A stretch of DNA of 64,000 nucleotides. Origin: Curtobacterium sp. VKM Ac-2865 (GTDB lineage: Bacteria > Actinomycetota > Actinomycetes > Actinomycetales > Microbacteriaceae). The notes beneath the pieces are model-generated. The model saw only the letters and a program-made list of their open reading frames with translations. It made no database searches and was not told the DNA's origin. Shown piece by piece: positions 52,449 to 60,046 of the stretch. Location: assembly GCF_015350905.1 (NCBI RefSeq), contig NZ_JADKRZ010000005.1:288139-352138 (forward strand). Direction: 5' to 3'. The translations under genes and the position numbers were made by a program. Positions within the stretch are counted from its first letter, which is position 1. The number at the start of each line of letters is the position of its first letter.

Positions 52449-52955
52449 ATGCACGCATCGGACAAGATGGCCGCGAACCTCCAGGCGGTCCTCGTGGACC
52501 TCATCGACCTGCACCTCCAGGGCAAGCAGGCCCACTGGAACATCCTCGGCACGAACTTCCGCGACCTGCACCTGCAGCTCGACGAGATCGTCGACGCGGC
52601 CCGTGAGTTCGCCGACGACACGGCCGAACGCATGCGCGCGCTGTACCTGGTGCCCGACGGCCGCTCGGCGACCGTGGCCGCCGGCAGCCACCTCGACGCC
52701 TTCCCCGACGGGGAGATCACCACGCACGACGCGATCGACCAGATCACGCTCCGCCTGTACCAGGCAACGGGCACCATGCGCGACGTGCACGACGAGGTCG
52801 ACGAGGAAGACCCGACGACGGCCGACCTGCTCCACGGCTTCATCGAGCGCCTCGAGCAGCTCGCCTGGATGGTCAGCGCCGAGAACCGCGCTCCCCGCAC
52901 CCCGCTCGCCGCCGCGGTGACCTCGCAGACCGCCGAGGCCTCCGCGCACGCGTGA
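52449..52955 (+). CDS. dps: Dps-family DNA-protecting ferritin
   Basis: A 168-residue Dps protein, which forms a 12-mer that oxidises and stores iron and shields DNA from peroxide. GKQAHWNILGTNFRDLHLQL holds the ferroxidase His, and LDEIVDAAREFADDTAERMR its Asp and Glu partners. AAAGGAG precedes the ATG. A strong terminator follows. Confidence 0.93.
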   Translation: MHASDKMAANLQAVLVDLIDLHLQGKQAHWNILGTNFRDLHLQLDEIVDAAREFADDTAERMRALYLVPDGRSATVAAGSHLDAFPDGEITTHDAIDQITLRLYQATGTMRDVHDEVDEEDPTTADLLHGFIERLEQLAWMVSAENRAPRTPLAAAVTSQTAEASAHA

Positions 52956-52976
52956 CACCAGCACCACCAGCAGGTG

Positions 52977-53004
52977 ACCGCGCGGCGCACTCGCGCCGCG
53001 CGGT
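52977..53004. terminator. Terminator after dps
   Basis: ACCGCGCGGCGC and GCGCCGCGCGGT pair perfectly around ACTC, followed by CCTTCGTT. Confidence 0.85.
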
Positions 53005-53031
53005 CCTTCGTTGAACCAGGAAGGGACCGAC

Positions 53032-53832
53032 GTGGACCTCGGCATCCAGGGCAAGACCGCACTCGTGTTCGGCGGTGACTCCGGCATCGGCTGGAACACC
53101 GCCCGCATCCTCCTCGCCGAGGGCGCCACGGTGGTCGTGACCGACATCGACCAGGCACGACTCGACAACGCGGCCGACCAGCTCGAGGCCCCGCTCGGCA
53201 GGCTCCACGCCTTCGCCGCGGACGTGCGGAGCGCCGAGAGCCTGGCCGCGCTGCACGAGCAGGTGCGGGGCGCCGTCGGCGAGATCGACATCCTCGTGCA
53301 GTCCTCCGGGGTCACCGGCGCCCAGGGCATGTTCCACGAGATCGACGAGGCCGGCTGGGCCGAGACCCTCGACGTCGACCTGATGGGACCCGTGCGGATC
53401 ACCCGCGAGTTCATCGCCGACCTGCGGAACGGTGGGTGGGGTCGCATCGTCTACCTCGTCTCCGAGGACGCCTCGCAGCCGTACGACGACGAGCTGCCCT
53501 ACTGCGCCGCCAAGGCCGGGGTGCTCTCGTTCGCGAAGGGCCTGTCGCGCAGCTACGCGAAGGAGGGTCTGCTCGTGAACACCGTCAGCCCCGCCTTCAT
53601 CCACACGCCGATGACCGACACGATGATGAAGAAGCGTGCCGAGCAGATCGGCGGCACCTTCGACGAGGCCGTCACGAGCTTCCTCGACGAGGAGCGTCCG
53701 TACATGGAGCTCAAGCGTCGCGGTGAGCCGGAGGAGGTCGCGAACGTCGTCGCGTTCCTGTGCTCCGAGCTCGCGAGCTTCGTCAACGGCTCCAACTACC
53801 GGGTCGACTCCGGCTCGGTCGCCACGATCTGA
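53032..53832 (+). CDS. Short-chain dehydrogenase/reductase
   Basis: A 266-residue classical SDR: GGDSGIGWNTARILLAEGAT near residues 15-34 binds NAD(P), and the catalytic Tyr-Lys pair is in PYCAAKAGVLSFAKGL. GHRVD-like ends match 3-oxoacyl reductase relatives. AGGAAGGG precedes the GTG. It is followed 10 bp later by the FAD oxidoreductase gene, so these two are co-transcribed. Substrate unknown. Confidence 0.85.
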   Translation: MDLGIQGKTALVFGGDSGIGWNTARILLAEGATVVVTDIDQARLDNAADQLEAPLGRLHAFAADVRSAESLAALHEQVRGAVGEIDILVQSSGVTGAQGMFHEIDEAGWAETLDVDLMGPVRITREFIADLRNGGWGRIVYLVSEDASQPYDDELPYCAAKAGVLSFAKGLSRSYAKEGLLVNTVSPAFIHTPMTDTMMKKRAEQIGGTFDEAVTSFLDEERPYMELKRRGEPEEVANVVAFLCSELASFVNGSNYRVDSGSVATI

Positions 53833-53842
53833 CAGGGACACC

Positions 53843-55036
53843 ATGACTGACTACCGCTACCTCATCGTCGGCGGCGGGATGGTCGCCGACGCGGCCGCCC
53901 GCGGCATCCGCGAACTCGACACCGACGGCTCGATCGGCGTCCTCAGCGAGGACGTGGACCGCCCGTACGCGCGACCGGCCCTGTCGAAGAAGCTCTGGAC
54001 CGACCCGGACTTCAGCTGGGACGAGAAGGTCGACCTGCACACCGAGGAGACCGGCGCGGAGTTCGTGCTCGGCACCCGGGTGGTGTCCATCGACCGCGCC
54101 GCCAAGACCGTCACGACCGCCGACGGCGCCACGCACGGCTACGACCAGCTGCTCATCGCCACCGGCGGCAAGCCCAGGGGCCTGCCGGGGCTCGACCCGT
54201 CCGACCGGGTGCTCGACTACCGCAGCGCGGCCGACTACCGGCGCCTCCGCAGCCTGGCGGACGCCGGTGCGCACGTGGTCGTCGTCGGTGGCGGCTACAT
54301 CGGCACCGAGATCGCGGCGGGTGTCGTGCAGAACGGCGCCCGCGTCACCCTGGTCGACCCGGACGAGGTGGTCGGCGGCGCGATGTTCCCCGACGACCTG
54401 GCCAGGGCGTTCCAGCAGCGCTTCATCGACCACGGCGTCGAGCTCCGCACCGGCCGCCGCGTGACCGAGGGGTCCCAGACCGCCGACGGCGTGACGCTCA
54501 CGCTCGACGACGGCTCCGTGATCGAGGCCGACGCGGTCGTCACCGGGCTCGGCATCGAGCCCGTGACCGGGCTGGCCGCGGACGCCGGCCTCACCGTGAA
54601 CGACGGCATCGTCGTGTCCTCGACGCTCGCCACCGACGACCCGGCCGTGTTCGCCGCCGGTGACGTCGCCGAGTACCCGGACCGGATCCTCGGGACCCGC
54701 CGGGTCGAGCACGTCGACAACGCGAAGCAGCAGGGGCGTCAGGCCGGCCGCAACCTCGCCGACGCCGACGAGACGTACGACCACACCCCGATGTACTACT
54801 CGAACGTGTTCGACATGGGCTACGAGGCCGTCGGGACGGTCTCGACCGACCTGCGCACCGTCGAGGACTGGCAGGACCCGACCGTCACCGGTGTCGTCTA
54901 CTACCTGGACGACGACGACACCGTGCGGGGCGTGCTGCTCTGGAACGTGTCGGACAAGACGGACGAGGCCCGCGCGGTGCTCGCCGAGGCGAACGCCCTC
55001 ACGCCCGACATGCTGCCGGGCCGCATCACGGCCTGA
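53843..55036 (+). CDS. FAD-dependent NAD(P)H oxidoreductase (ferredoxin reductase / NirB-like type)
   Basis: A 397-residue two-dinucleotide-domain flavoprotein. YRYLIVGGGMVADAAARGIR at the start and HVVVVGGGYIGTEIAAGVVQ mid-protein bind FAD and NAD(P)H, and AVFAAGDVAEYPDRILGTRR is the second FAD motif. It resembles rubredoxin or ferredoxin reductases and monodehydroascorbate-type enzymes; the redox partner is not in the window. Downstream of the SDR in one operon. Confidence 0.85.
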   Translation: MTDYRYLIVGGGMVADAAARGIRELDTDGSIGVLSEDVDRPYARPALSKKLWTDPDFSWDEKVDLHTEETGAEFVLGTRVVSIDRAAKTVTTADGATHGYDQLLIATGGKPRGLPGLDPSDRVLDYRSAADYRRLRSLADAGAHVVVVGGGYIGTEIAAGVVQNGARVTLVDPDEVVGGAMFPDDLARAFQQRFIDHGVELRTGRRVTEGSQTADGVTLTLDDGSVIEADAVVTGLGIEPVTGLAADAGLTVNDGIVVSSTLATDDPAVFAAGDVAEYPDRILGTRRVEHVDNAKQQGRQAGRNLADADETYDHTPMYYSNVFDMGYEAVGTVSTDLRTVEDWQDPTVTGVVYYLDDDDTVRGVLLWNVSDKTDEARAVLAEANALTPDMLPGRITA

Positions 55037-55066
55037 GCGCGCGAGCGCACGTCGCGCACCGCGACT

Positions 55067-55115
55067 GCCTGGAGGCCCGGTGCCGGTCTGTGGGACCGGC
55101 ACCGGGCCTCCAGGC
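55067..55115. terminator. Family C hairpin after the FAD oxidoreductase
   Basis: GCCTGGAGGCCCGGTGCCGG and its reverse complement with two additional TC/GA pairs, around TGTGG. It is 30 bp beyond the FAD oxidoreductase stop and faces the convergent hydrolase gene. Confidence 0.8.
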
Positions 55116-55141
55116 GGTCGCCGTCGCCGTCTGCCGGACCG

Positions 55142-56215
55142 TCAGCGGTCGTCGCGCCGGTTCAGCTCCGGGGCGACCGCTTCGGTGATCTCGTGACGGA
55201 CGTCTGCGTCGACCGGGGCGTCGGCGTCGTCCGCCATCGCGAGCGCGTGGGCGGACTTGCCGGCCTCGAGGACCTCGTCGTCGCCCGTCGCCATGCCGAA
55301 CAGCTCCTTGAAGCGCGCCCGGACGACGAGCCAGGCGTCGCCGAGGCCGAGCCGGGCCAGGTCGGTCTTCGTCGAGTCGTCGCGGACACGCTGCAGGGAC
55401 GACACCCCGCGGTCGGTCAGTTCGCCCTTGACGTGGGCGACGGCCAGCCGCGCGACGGCGTCGGCCTGCGCGTGCATGACCGAGTGCGCTCCCCCGACGA
55501 CCTCGCGGAGGACCGCGTGTGGGAAGACCCTGGCCAGGCGTCGGACCCAGTCGCGCGGGACCATCGCGTCGTGCTCCCCGCGGACGATGAGCACGCGGGC
55601 CTGCACGTGCGGGGCGCGCTCCTCGATCGGGAACGCGATCATCTTCGGCAGCACCTTGCGGAACCAGTGCCAGCCGCAGAGCGCGTACGCGGTGACGGCG
55701 TGCCAGCGGACGACGGAGGGTTCGTGGAGCGCCGAGCGGAGGAAGCGGACGGCGGACTCGCTGACCGTGCGGGCCTTCGAGTCGACGACGGGGCTGATCA
55801 GGACCAGGTCGGTGATCTCCGGGTGGCGCGCGGCGACCTCAGTGACGACCTGCGTGCCCATCGAGTGGCCGACGAGCACCGGGTTCTCGAGGCCGAGCTC
55901 CTCGATCACGCGCTCGACGGCGTCCGCGTAGCGCTCGATCGAGACGGGGCCCTTGAAGGCCTTCACACCGGCGAACCCGGGCAGGTCGAGGGCCCGGACG
56001 GGGCCGAACTCCTCGAGGTTGGGCGCGAGGCGCTCGTAGTACGTCGAGGCGATCCCCAGGCCGGCGACGAGCAGGAACGGGCGCTTGCCGACGTCGCCGA
56101 TCGAGCTGACGCGGACGTTCGTGCCGCCGACGGGGACGCGGTCGACCTTGACCACGACGTCGGCGCTCTCCGTGTGCTCAAGGGCGTCGGCGTGGCGCGG
56201 GTGCTCCTCGTTCAC
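55142..56215 (-). CDS. Alpha/beta hydrolase
   Basis: A 357-residue alpha/beta hydrolase with an additional C-terminal acidic tail (about residues 290-357). The nucleophile is Ser in NPVLVGHSMGTQVVTEVA near residue 117; Asp in LIVRGEHDAMVPRDWVRR and His in VGGAHSVMHAQA complete the triad. GAGGAG precedes the GTG. Single gene of unknown substrate. Confidence 0.82.
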   Translation of the reverse strand: MNEEHPRHADALEHTESADVVVKVDRVPVGGTNVRVSSIGDVGKRPFLLVAGLGIASTYYERLAPNLEEFGPVRALDLPGFAGVKAFKGPVSIERYADAVERVIEELGLENPVLVGHSMGTQVVTEVAARHPEITDLVLISPVVDSKARTVSESAVRFLRSALHEPSVVRWHAVTAYALCGWHWFRKVLPKMIAFPIEERAPHVQARVLIVRGEHDAMVPRDWVRRLARVFPHAVLREVVGGAHSVMHAQADAVARLAVAHVKGELTDRGVSSLQRVRDDSTKTDLARLGLGDAWLVVRARFKELFGMATGDDEVLEAGKSAHALAMADDADAPVDADVRHEITEAVAPELNRRDDR

Positions 56216-56326
56216 GTGGGTCTCCTCGGGTGGCAGGCGGTCGCCCAGACTACCGCCAGGGGTCCGTCACTCCGAGGTGCGCGGGCTGTCAGCCTGCGAA
56301 GGCGCAGCCCGCAGCGGCCGCGCGGC

Positions 56327-57202
56327 TCAGCCTGCGAAGGTGAACGCCGGCACGCCGTGCACCTGGGTCGGCACCGCGAAGACGCCCCCGGAGTGCGGGT
56401 GCTCCTCGAGCTGCTCCTCGGTCAGGTTCTCGCGGGCCGTCGCGACGAAGAGCGTGGACATGTCGTCCCCGCCGAAGGCCACGGACGTGACGTTCGGCGC
56501 GGGGATCTCGACCGTCTCCAGGTGTGCACCCGAGGCGTCGTACCGCTCGACGCGCCCCTCGCCGTAGCTCGCGCTCCAGAAGCAGCCCTCGTCGTCCCGC
56601 ACCAGGCCGTCGTGGGGAGCGCCCGCGACGAAGGGCTCCAGCTCACCGAGCTCCCCGTCGGGTCCGTACGTGGCGCGGTAGATCGTCGAGGTGCTGGTGT
56701 CCGTGACGTACATCAGGTCACCCTCGGGGGACCACTCGAAGCCGTTCGTCGTGCCGAAGCCCCCGCGGAGCAGCCGGGTCGTGCCGTCCGGCTCCACCGA
56801 GTAGAGCGCGCCGTCGGGCTCCCCCGTCGTCAGGTTCATGCTGCCCACCAGGAAGCGGCCGAACGGGTCGCACTTGCCCTCGTTGAAGCGGATCCCGGCG
56901 TGGGCGTGCTCGACCTGCGCGATCGTCCGCGGGTTCCCACCGTCGGCATCCGTGACGACGACCGTGTCACCGAGGGCCGCCACGAAGCCGCCCTGGGCCC
57001 GCGGTTGGAAGGACGCCAGCGGCGGGGGCAGCGGCACGGCGCTCAGCGGGGAGCCCGACGCGTCGGCGGTGTTCAGCGTCCCGAGGGTGATGTCGGTCCA
57101 TCGCAGGACGCGCTGGTCGGGATCCCACACGACGCTCTCCGCGAGGACGGCGCCCGCGTCGGAGAACAGGTGGGCCGGTCCGGTGGTGGCGCTCGTCGTC
57201 AT
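56327..57202 (-). CDS. SMP-30/gluconolactonase-family protein
   Basis: A 291-residue six-bladed propeller hydrolase that opens sugar lactones. VLAESVVWDPDQRVLRWTDI holds the metal Glu; GFEWSPEGDLMYVTDTSTST and GAPHDGLVRDDEGCFWSASY hold the Asn/Asp metal-ligand region. The ATG follows TAGACC by 6 nt. The last bases of the gene (TCAGCCTGCGAAGG on the plus strand) are repeated about 40 bp downstream. Confidence 0.85.
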   Translation of the reverse strand: MTTSATTGPAHLFSDAGAVLAESVVWDPDQRVLRWTDITLGTLNTADASGSPLSAVPLPPPLASFQPRAQGGFVAALGDTVVVTDADGGNPRTIAQVEHAHAGIRFNEGKCDPFGRFLVGSMNLTTGEPDGALYSVEPDGTTRLLRGGFGTTNGFEWSPEGDLMYVTDTSTSTIYRATYGPDGELGELEPFVAGAPHDGLVRDDEGCFWSASYGEGRVERYDASGAHLETVEIPAPNVTSVAFGGDDMSTLFVATARENLTEEQLEEHPHSGGVFAVPTQVHGVPAFTFAG

Positions 57203-57277
57203 GGACCCGGTCTACCGCGGGCCACCACACACCGCGCCCAGCCGGTGCTCACCGGTCGGGTCCGCCGCCCACGGCCA

Positions 57278-57345
57278 CCCCGTGAGATCGCACTCCGTGT
57301 CGCCTCAGGCGGGCGGGAGGCGACACGAAGTGCGATCTCACGGGG
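57278..57345. terminator. Long palindrome (28 of 29 bp) upstream of the SMP-30 gene
   Basis: Left arm 57278-57306 (CCCCGTGAGATCGCACT, then CCGTGTCGCCTC) pairs with right arm 57317-57345, one mismatch, loop of 10 bases. It lies between the DUF1206 stop and the SMP-30 promoter. No T tract, so terminator function is inferred from position. Confidence 0.65.
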
Positions 57346-57398
57346 GCGGGGACGACCTGCGCTGCGATGGCGTCGCCGCCGACGCCACCCAGGAAGCG

Positions 57399-58256
57399 TC
57401 AGATCTTCGCGTACTTCGCGCGGAGGAAGCTGTAGGCGCCGAAGGCCAGGAACCCGATGCCGACCACCACGAGCACGACGGACCCGCCGGGCATCGACCG
57501 CAGGGCGTCGAACGCCCCGTCGAGTCCGGTCGCCTGGTCGGGGTCGCTCCGGAAGGCCGCGACGGCGACGAGCACGCCGACGATGGTCACCGCGATGCCC
57601 TTCGCGACGTACCCGGCGACCGCGAGCACGGTGAGCGTCGGCTCGACCGAGCGCGGGGGCGTCACGAGCTGCTTCCGGTACGAGCGCCGGATGCCGATCA
57701 CCACGAGACCGACGCCGACCGCCACGGCGATCGCGGCGACCAGGAGCAGCAGGAACACCCCGCCCGGGGTGGCCAGCGCCTTCGCGGCGGCGCTCCGGGT
57801 CGAGCCGCTCGAGCTCTTCCCCGCCCCGAGCGCGAACGACCCGGCGGAGTACGCGATGGCCCCGTACACGACGGCCTTCGCCGCGTTCTTCGCGCGGGCC
57901 AGCCACGCGCGGGCACTGTCGGTCCGACCGCCGACGACGGCCTCGACGACCAGACGCAGGCACAGCGCAGCCGTGCCGACGGCCACCACCCACAGCAGGA
58001 CGATCCCGCCGGGGACGGCCGCGATCTGGGCGAGCGCACCGGACTGGTCGGTCTCGCCCGACGTCGACCCCTGCGAGCTGCTGCCGGCCGCGGCGTTCCC
58101 GATGCCGAGCAGGATCGCCAGGTACCCGATGAGCAGGTGCACGACGCCGCTGCCGACGAAGCCGCCCCGTGCGGTCAGTTCGAACCAGCGGCTGTCCGCC
58201 ACGCGGCGCGCCTGTCGTCCGGTCTCGCGGGCAGTGGCTTCAGCGCTGGTGTTCAC
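57399..58256 (-). CDS. DUF1206 membrane protein
   Basis: A 285-residue protein with six transmembrane segments in three pairs, each pair preceded by a variant of the RGFVGxGVVHLLIGYLA block (first at about residue 30: ARGGFVGSGVVHLLIGYLAI; second at AKAVVYGAIAYSAGSFALG; third at AVAGYVAKGIAVTIVGVLVA), the three-fold layout of DUF1206. GTG 58256 is chosen, with CAGTGT 8 nt upstream; GTG 58268 is possible. Function unknown. Confidence 0.8.
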   Translation of the reverse strand: MNTSAEATARETGRQARRVADSRWFELTARGGFVGSGVVHLLIGYLAILLGIGNAAAGSSSQGSTSGETDQSGALAQIAAVPGGIVLLWVVAVGTAALCLRLVVEAVVGGRTDSARAWLARAKNAAKAVVYGAIAYSAGSFALGAGKSSSGSTRSAAAKALATPGGVFLLLLVAAIAVAVGVGLVVIGIRRSYRKQLVTPPRSVEPTLTVLAVAGYVAKGIAVTIVGVLVAVAAFRSDPDQATGLDGAFDALRSMPGGSVVLVVVGIGFLAFGAYSFLRAKYAKI

Positions 58257-58325
58257 GGGTGACCACACTGCCCGACGCGGCTGCGGATGTCCGGCGCGCC
58301 CCGGTGTGCACAGGAGACACGGGCA

Positions 58326-58367
58326 GGACGGGAGGCGCGGTGCGAGCCCGCACCGCGCCTCCCGTCC
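58326..58367. terminator. Family C hairpin after rtcB
   Basis: GGACGGGAGGCGCGGTGCG (58326-58344) pairs with its exact complement (58349-58367) around AGCC, 6 bp beyond the rtcB stop. Confidence 0.85.
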
Positions 58368-58372
58368 GTCGG

Positions 58373-59539
58373 TCAGTCCCCCTTCACGTTCACGACCTGG
58401 CGCAGCGTGTGCCGGATCGTGACGAGGTCACGGGCGTCCTCCATCACCTGGTCGATCGGCTTGTAGGCCGCCGGGATCTCGTCGAGGAACGCGTCGGTGT
58501 CGCGGTACTCGATCCCGACCATCGCGGCGCGGAGTTGCTCGTGGGTGAACGTCCGACGCGCGGCCGACCGCGAGTACATCCGGCCGGCCCCGTGCGGCGA
58601 GGACTCCAGCGAGGGCTTGTTCCCCCGCCCCTCGACGACGTACGACGCGGTGCCCATCGACCCGGGGATGAGCCCGAGCTGCCCGGTCCGCGCCTGGATC
58701 GCGCCCTTGCGGGACACCCACACGGACTTCCCCCAGTGCTCCTCGCGCTGCGTGAAGTTGTGGTGGCAGTTGATCCGCTCGCGCTCGTCGACGGGCTGCC
58801 CCATCACCTCGGACAGCTGCCGGACGACGCGGTCCATCATCTCCTCGCGGTTCAGCAGGGCGAAGTGCTGCGCCCACCGGAGCTCGGCGACGTAGCGGTC
58901 GAACTCGGGCGTGCCCTCGACCAGGTACGCCAGGTCCGGGTCCGCCAGCTCGATCCACCACGTCGTCATGGCCGCCTTGGCGATCGCGATGTGCCGCTGG
59001 GCGATCCTGTTCCCGACCCCGCGTGACCCGGAGTGCAGGAACAGCCAGACGCGGTCCTCCTCGTCGACGCTCACCTCGATGAAGTGGTTGCCGGACCCGA
59101 GGGTCCCGAGCTGGTTCCGCCAGCCCTTCAGCGCACCCGCCGGGTCGAAGCCGGCGGCCTCGGCCATCGTCTCGAGCTCGGCGATCCGCGGTGCGGCGGT
59201 CGCCACGATCTTCCGGTTCGTGGCGCCCGCGGACAGCGGGATCGCGCGCTCGATCTGCTCGCGGAGGGGCTGCAGGTCCTCCGGCAGCTCGGCGCGCGTG
59301 AACTGCGTGCGCACGGCGATCATGCCGCAGCCGATGTCGACGCCGACGGCAGCGGGCATCACGGCGCCAAGCGTGGGGATGACGGACCCGACGGTCGCGC
59401 CGAGGCCCAGGTGGGCGTCGGGCATCAGTGCCACGTGCGGGAACACGAAGGGCATCGCCGCGGTGGTTCGGGCCTGCTGCTCCGTGTTCTCCTCGAGCAG
59501 CGACGCCCAGGACAGCAGCCGGCCGGTGATCTTCTGCAT
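58373..59539 (-). CDS. rtcB: RtcB-family RNA ligase
   Basis: A 388-residue RtcB that joins 2',3'-cyclic phosphate and 5'-OH RNA ends with GTP and Mn2+. Metal and active-site residues are visible: Asp68 and Cys71 in GVDIGCGM, His in LGSGNHFIEVS, His in FLHSGSRGVG, INCHHNFTQRE, and the guanylylated His in SSPHGAGRMYSRSA. No archease or RtcA gene is near. The ATG has GAGAAGAAACA upstream. The 5' region contains an 18-bp repeat array and a short ORF on the same strand. Confidence 0.92.
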   Translation of the reverse strand: MQKITGRLLSWASLLEENTEQQARTTAAMPFVFPHVALMPDAHLGLGATVGSVIPTLGAVMPAAVGVDIGCGMIAVRTQFTRAELPEDLQPLREQIERAIPLSAGATNRKIVATAAPRIAELETMAEAAGFDPAGALKGWRNQLGTLGSGNHFIEVSVDEEDRVWLFLHSGSRGVGNRIAQRHIAIAKAAMTTWWIELADPDLAYLVEGTPEFDRYVAELRWAQHFALLNREEMMDRVVRQLSEVMGQPVDERERINCHHNFTQREEHWGKSVWVSRKGAIQARTGQLGLIPGSMGTASYVVEGRGNKPSLESSPHGAGRMYSRSAARRTFTHEQLRAAMVGIEYRDTDAFLDEIPAAYKPIDQVMEDARDLVTIRHTLRQVVNVKGD

Positions 59540-59616
59540 TGTTTCTTCTCGTCTCGTCTCTTCAGGGTGACGGTCCGAGGCGGAACTGTGCCGAGCCTCC
59601 CGTCCGGTGTGGACCG

Positions 59617-59688
59617 GACGTCCCTGACAGACGCGACGTCCCTGGCGGACGCGACGTCCGAGACGGACGCGGCGTCCGTGACGGACGC
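59617..59688. repeat. Four tandem 18-bp units upstream of rtcB
   Basis: Units at 59617, 59635, 59653 and 59671: GACGTCCCTGACAGACGC with 2-5 changes between copies; each carries GACGTC, and neighbouring units pair GGACGTCC. It is in the 5' region of rtcB, followed at the rtcB side by a one-armed family C motif (GAGCCTCCCGTCC, about 59593). Confidence 0.75.
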
Positions 59689-59751
59689 GAGGAGGACGGC
59701 GAGCGACGCCCCGGGCCGGGTGGGCACGGGGGCGTCGTGTGACGGTCGTGC

Positions 59752-59859
59752 CTACGCGGGGTTCCCGGCGGACTGCTGCTCGCTGCGCTGTTCGAGCAGC
59801 ACCGCGAGCGCATCGAGCTGGAGCTCGATCCGCTGTTCGGGATACTGCACGGCGCGCAT
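59752..59859 (-). CDS. Candidate 35-residue protein upstream of rtcB
   Basis: The ATG (complement of 59857-59859) has GGAAGG 7 nt upstream. The product is Glu/Gln/Leu-rich and heptad-like (QRIELQLDALAVLLEQRSEQ). It lies on the rtcB strand, 212 bp before it, with the 18-bp array between. The rest of the 59540-60046 gap has no other gene. Confidence 0.5.
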   Translation of the reverse strand: MRAVQYPEQRIELQLDALAVLLEQRSEQQSAGNPA

Positions 59860-60046
59860 GCGCGGTCCTTCCGGTGTCCTGCCGATGGCAGGTCCTGCCC
59901 AGGGCGGGCAGGAGAGCGACACTAGCGCGACACGCCCGGGATGCACAACCCGGCTCCGGCGGACGGCCTGGAGGCTCGGCACGGCTCCGGCGGGCGGGGT
60001 ACGCGGCAGGGTGCTCACCCGCAGGGCCTCCGGGCAGCATGGAGGC

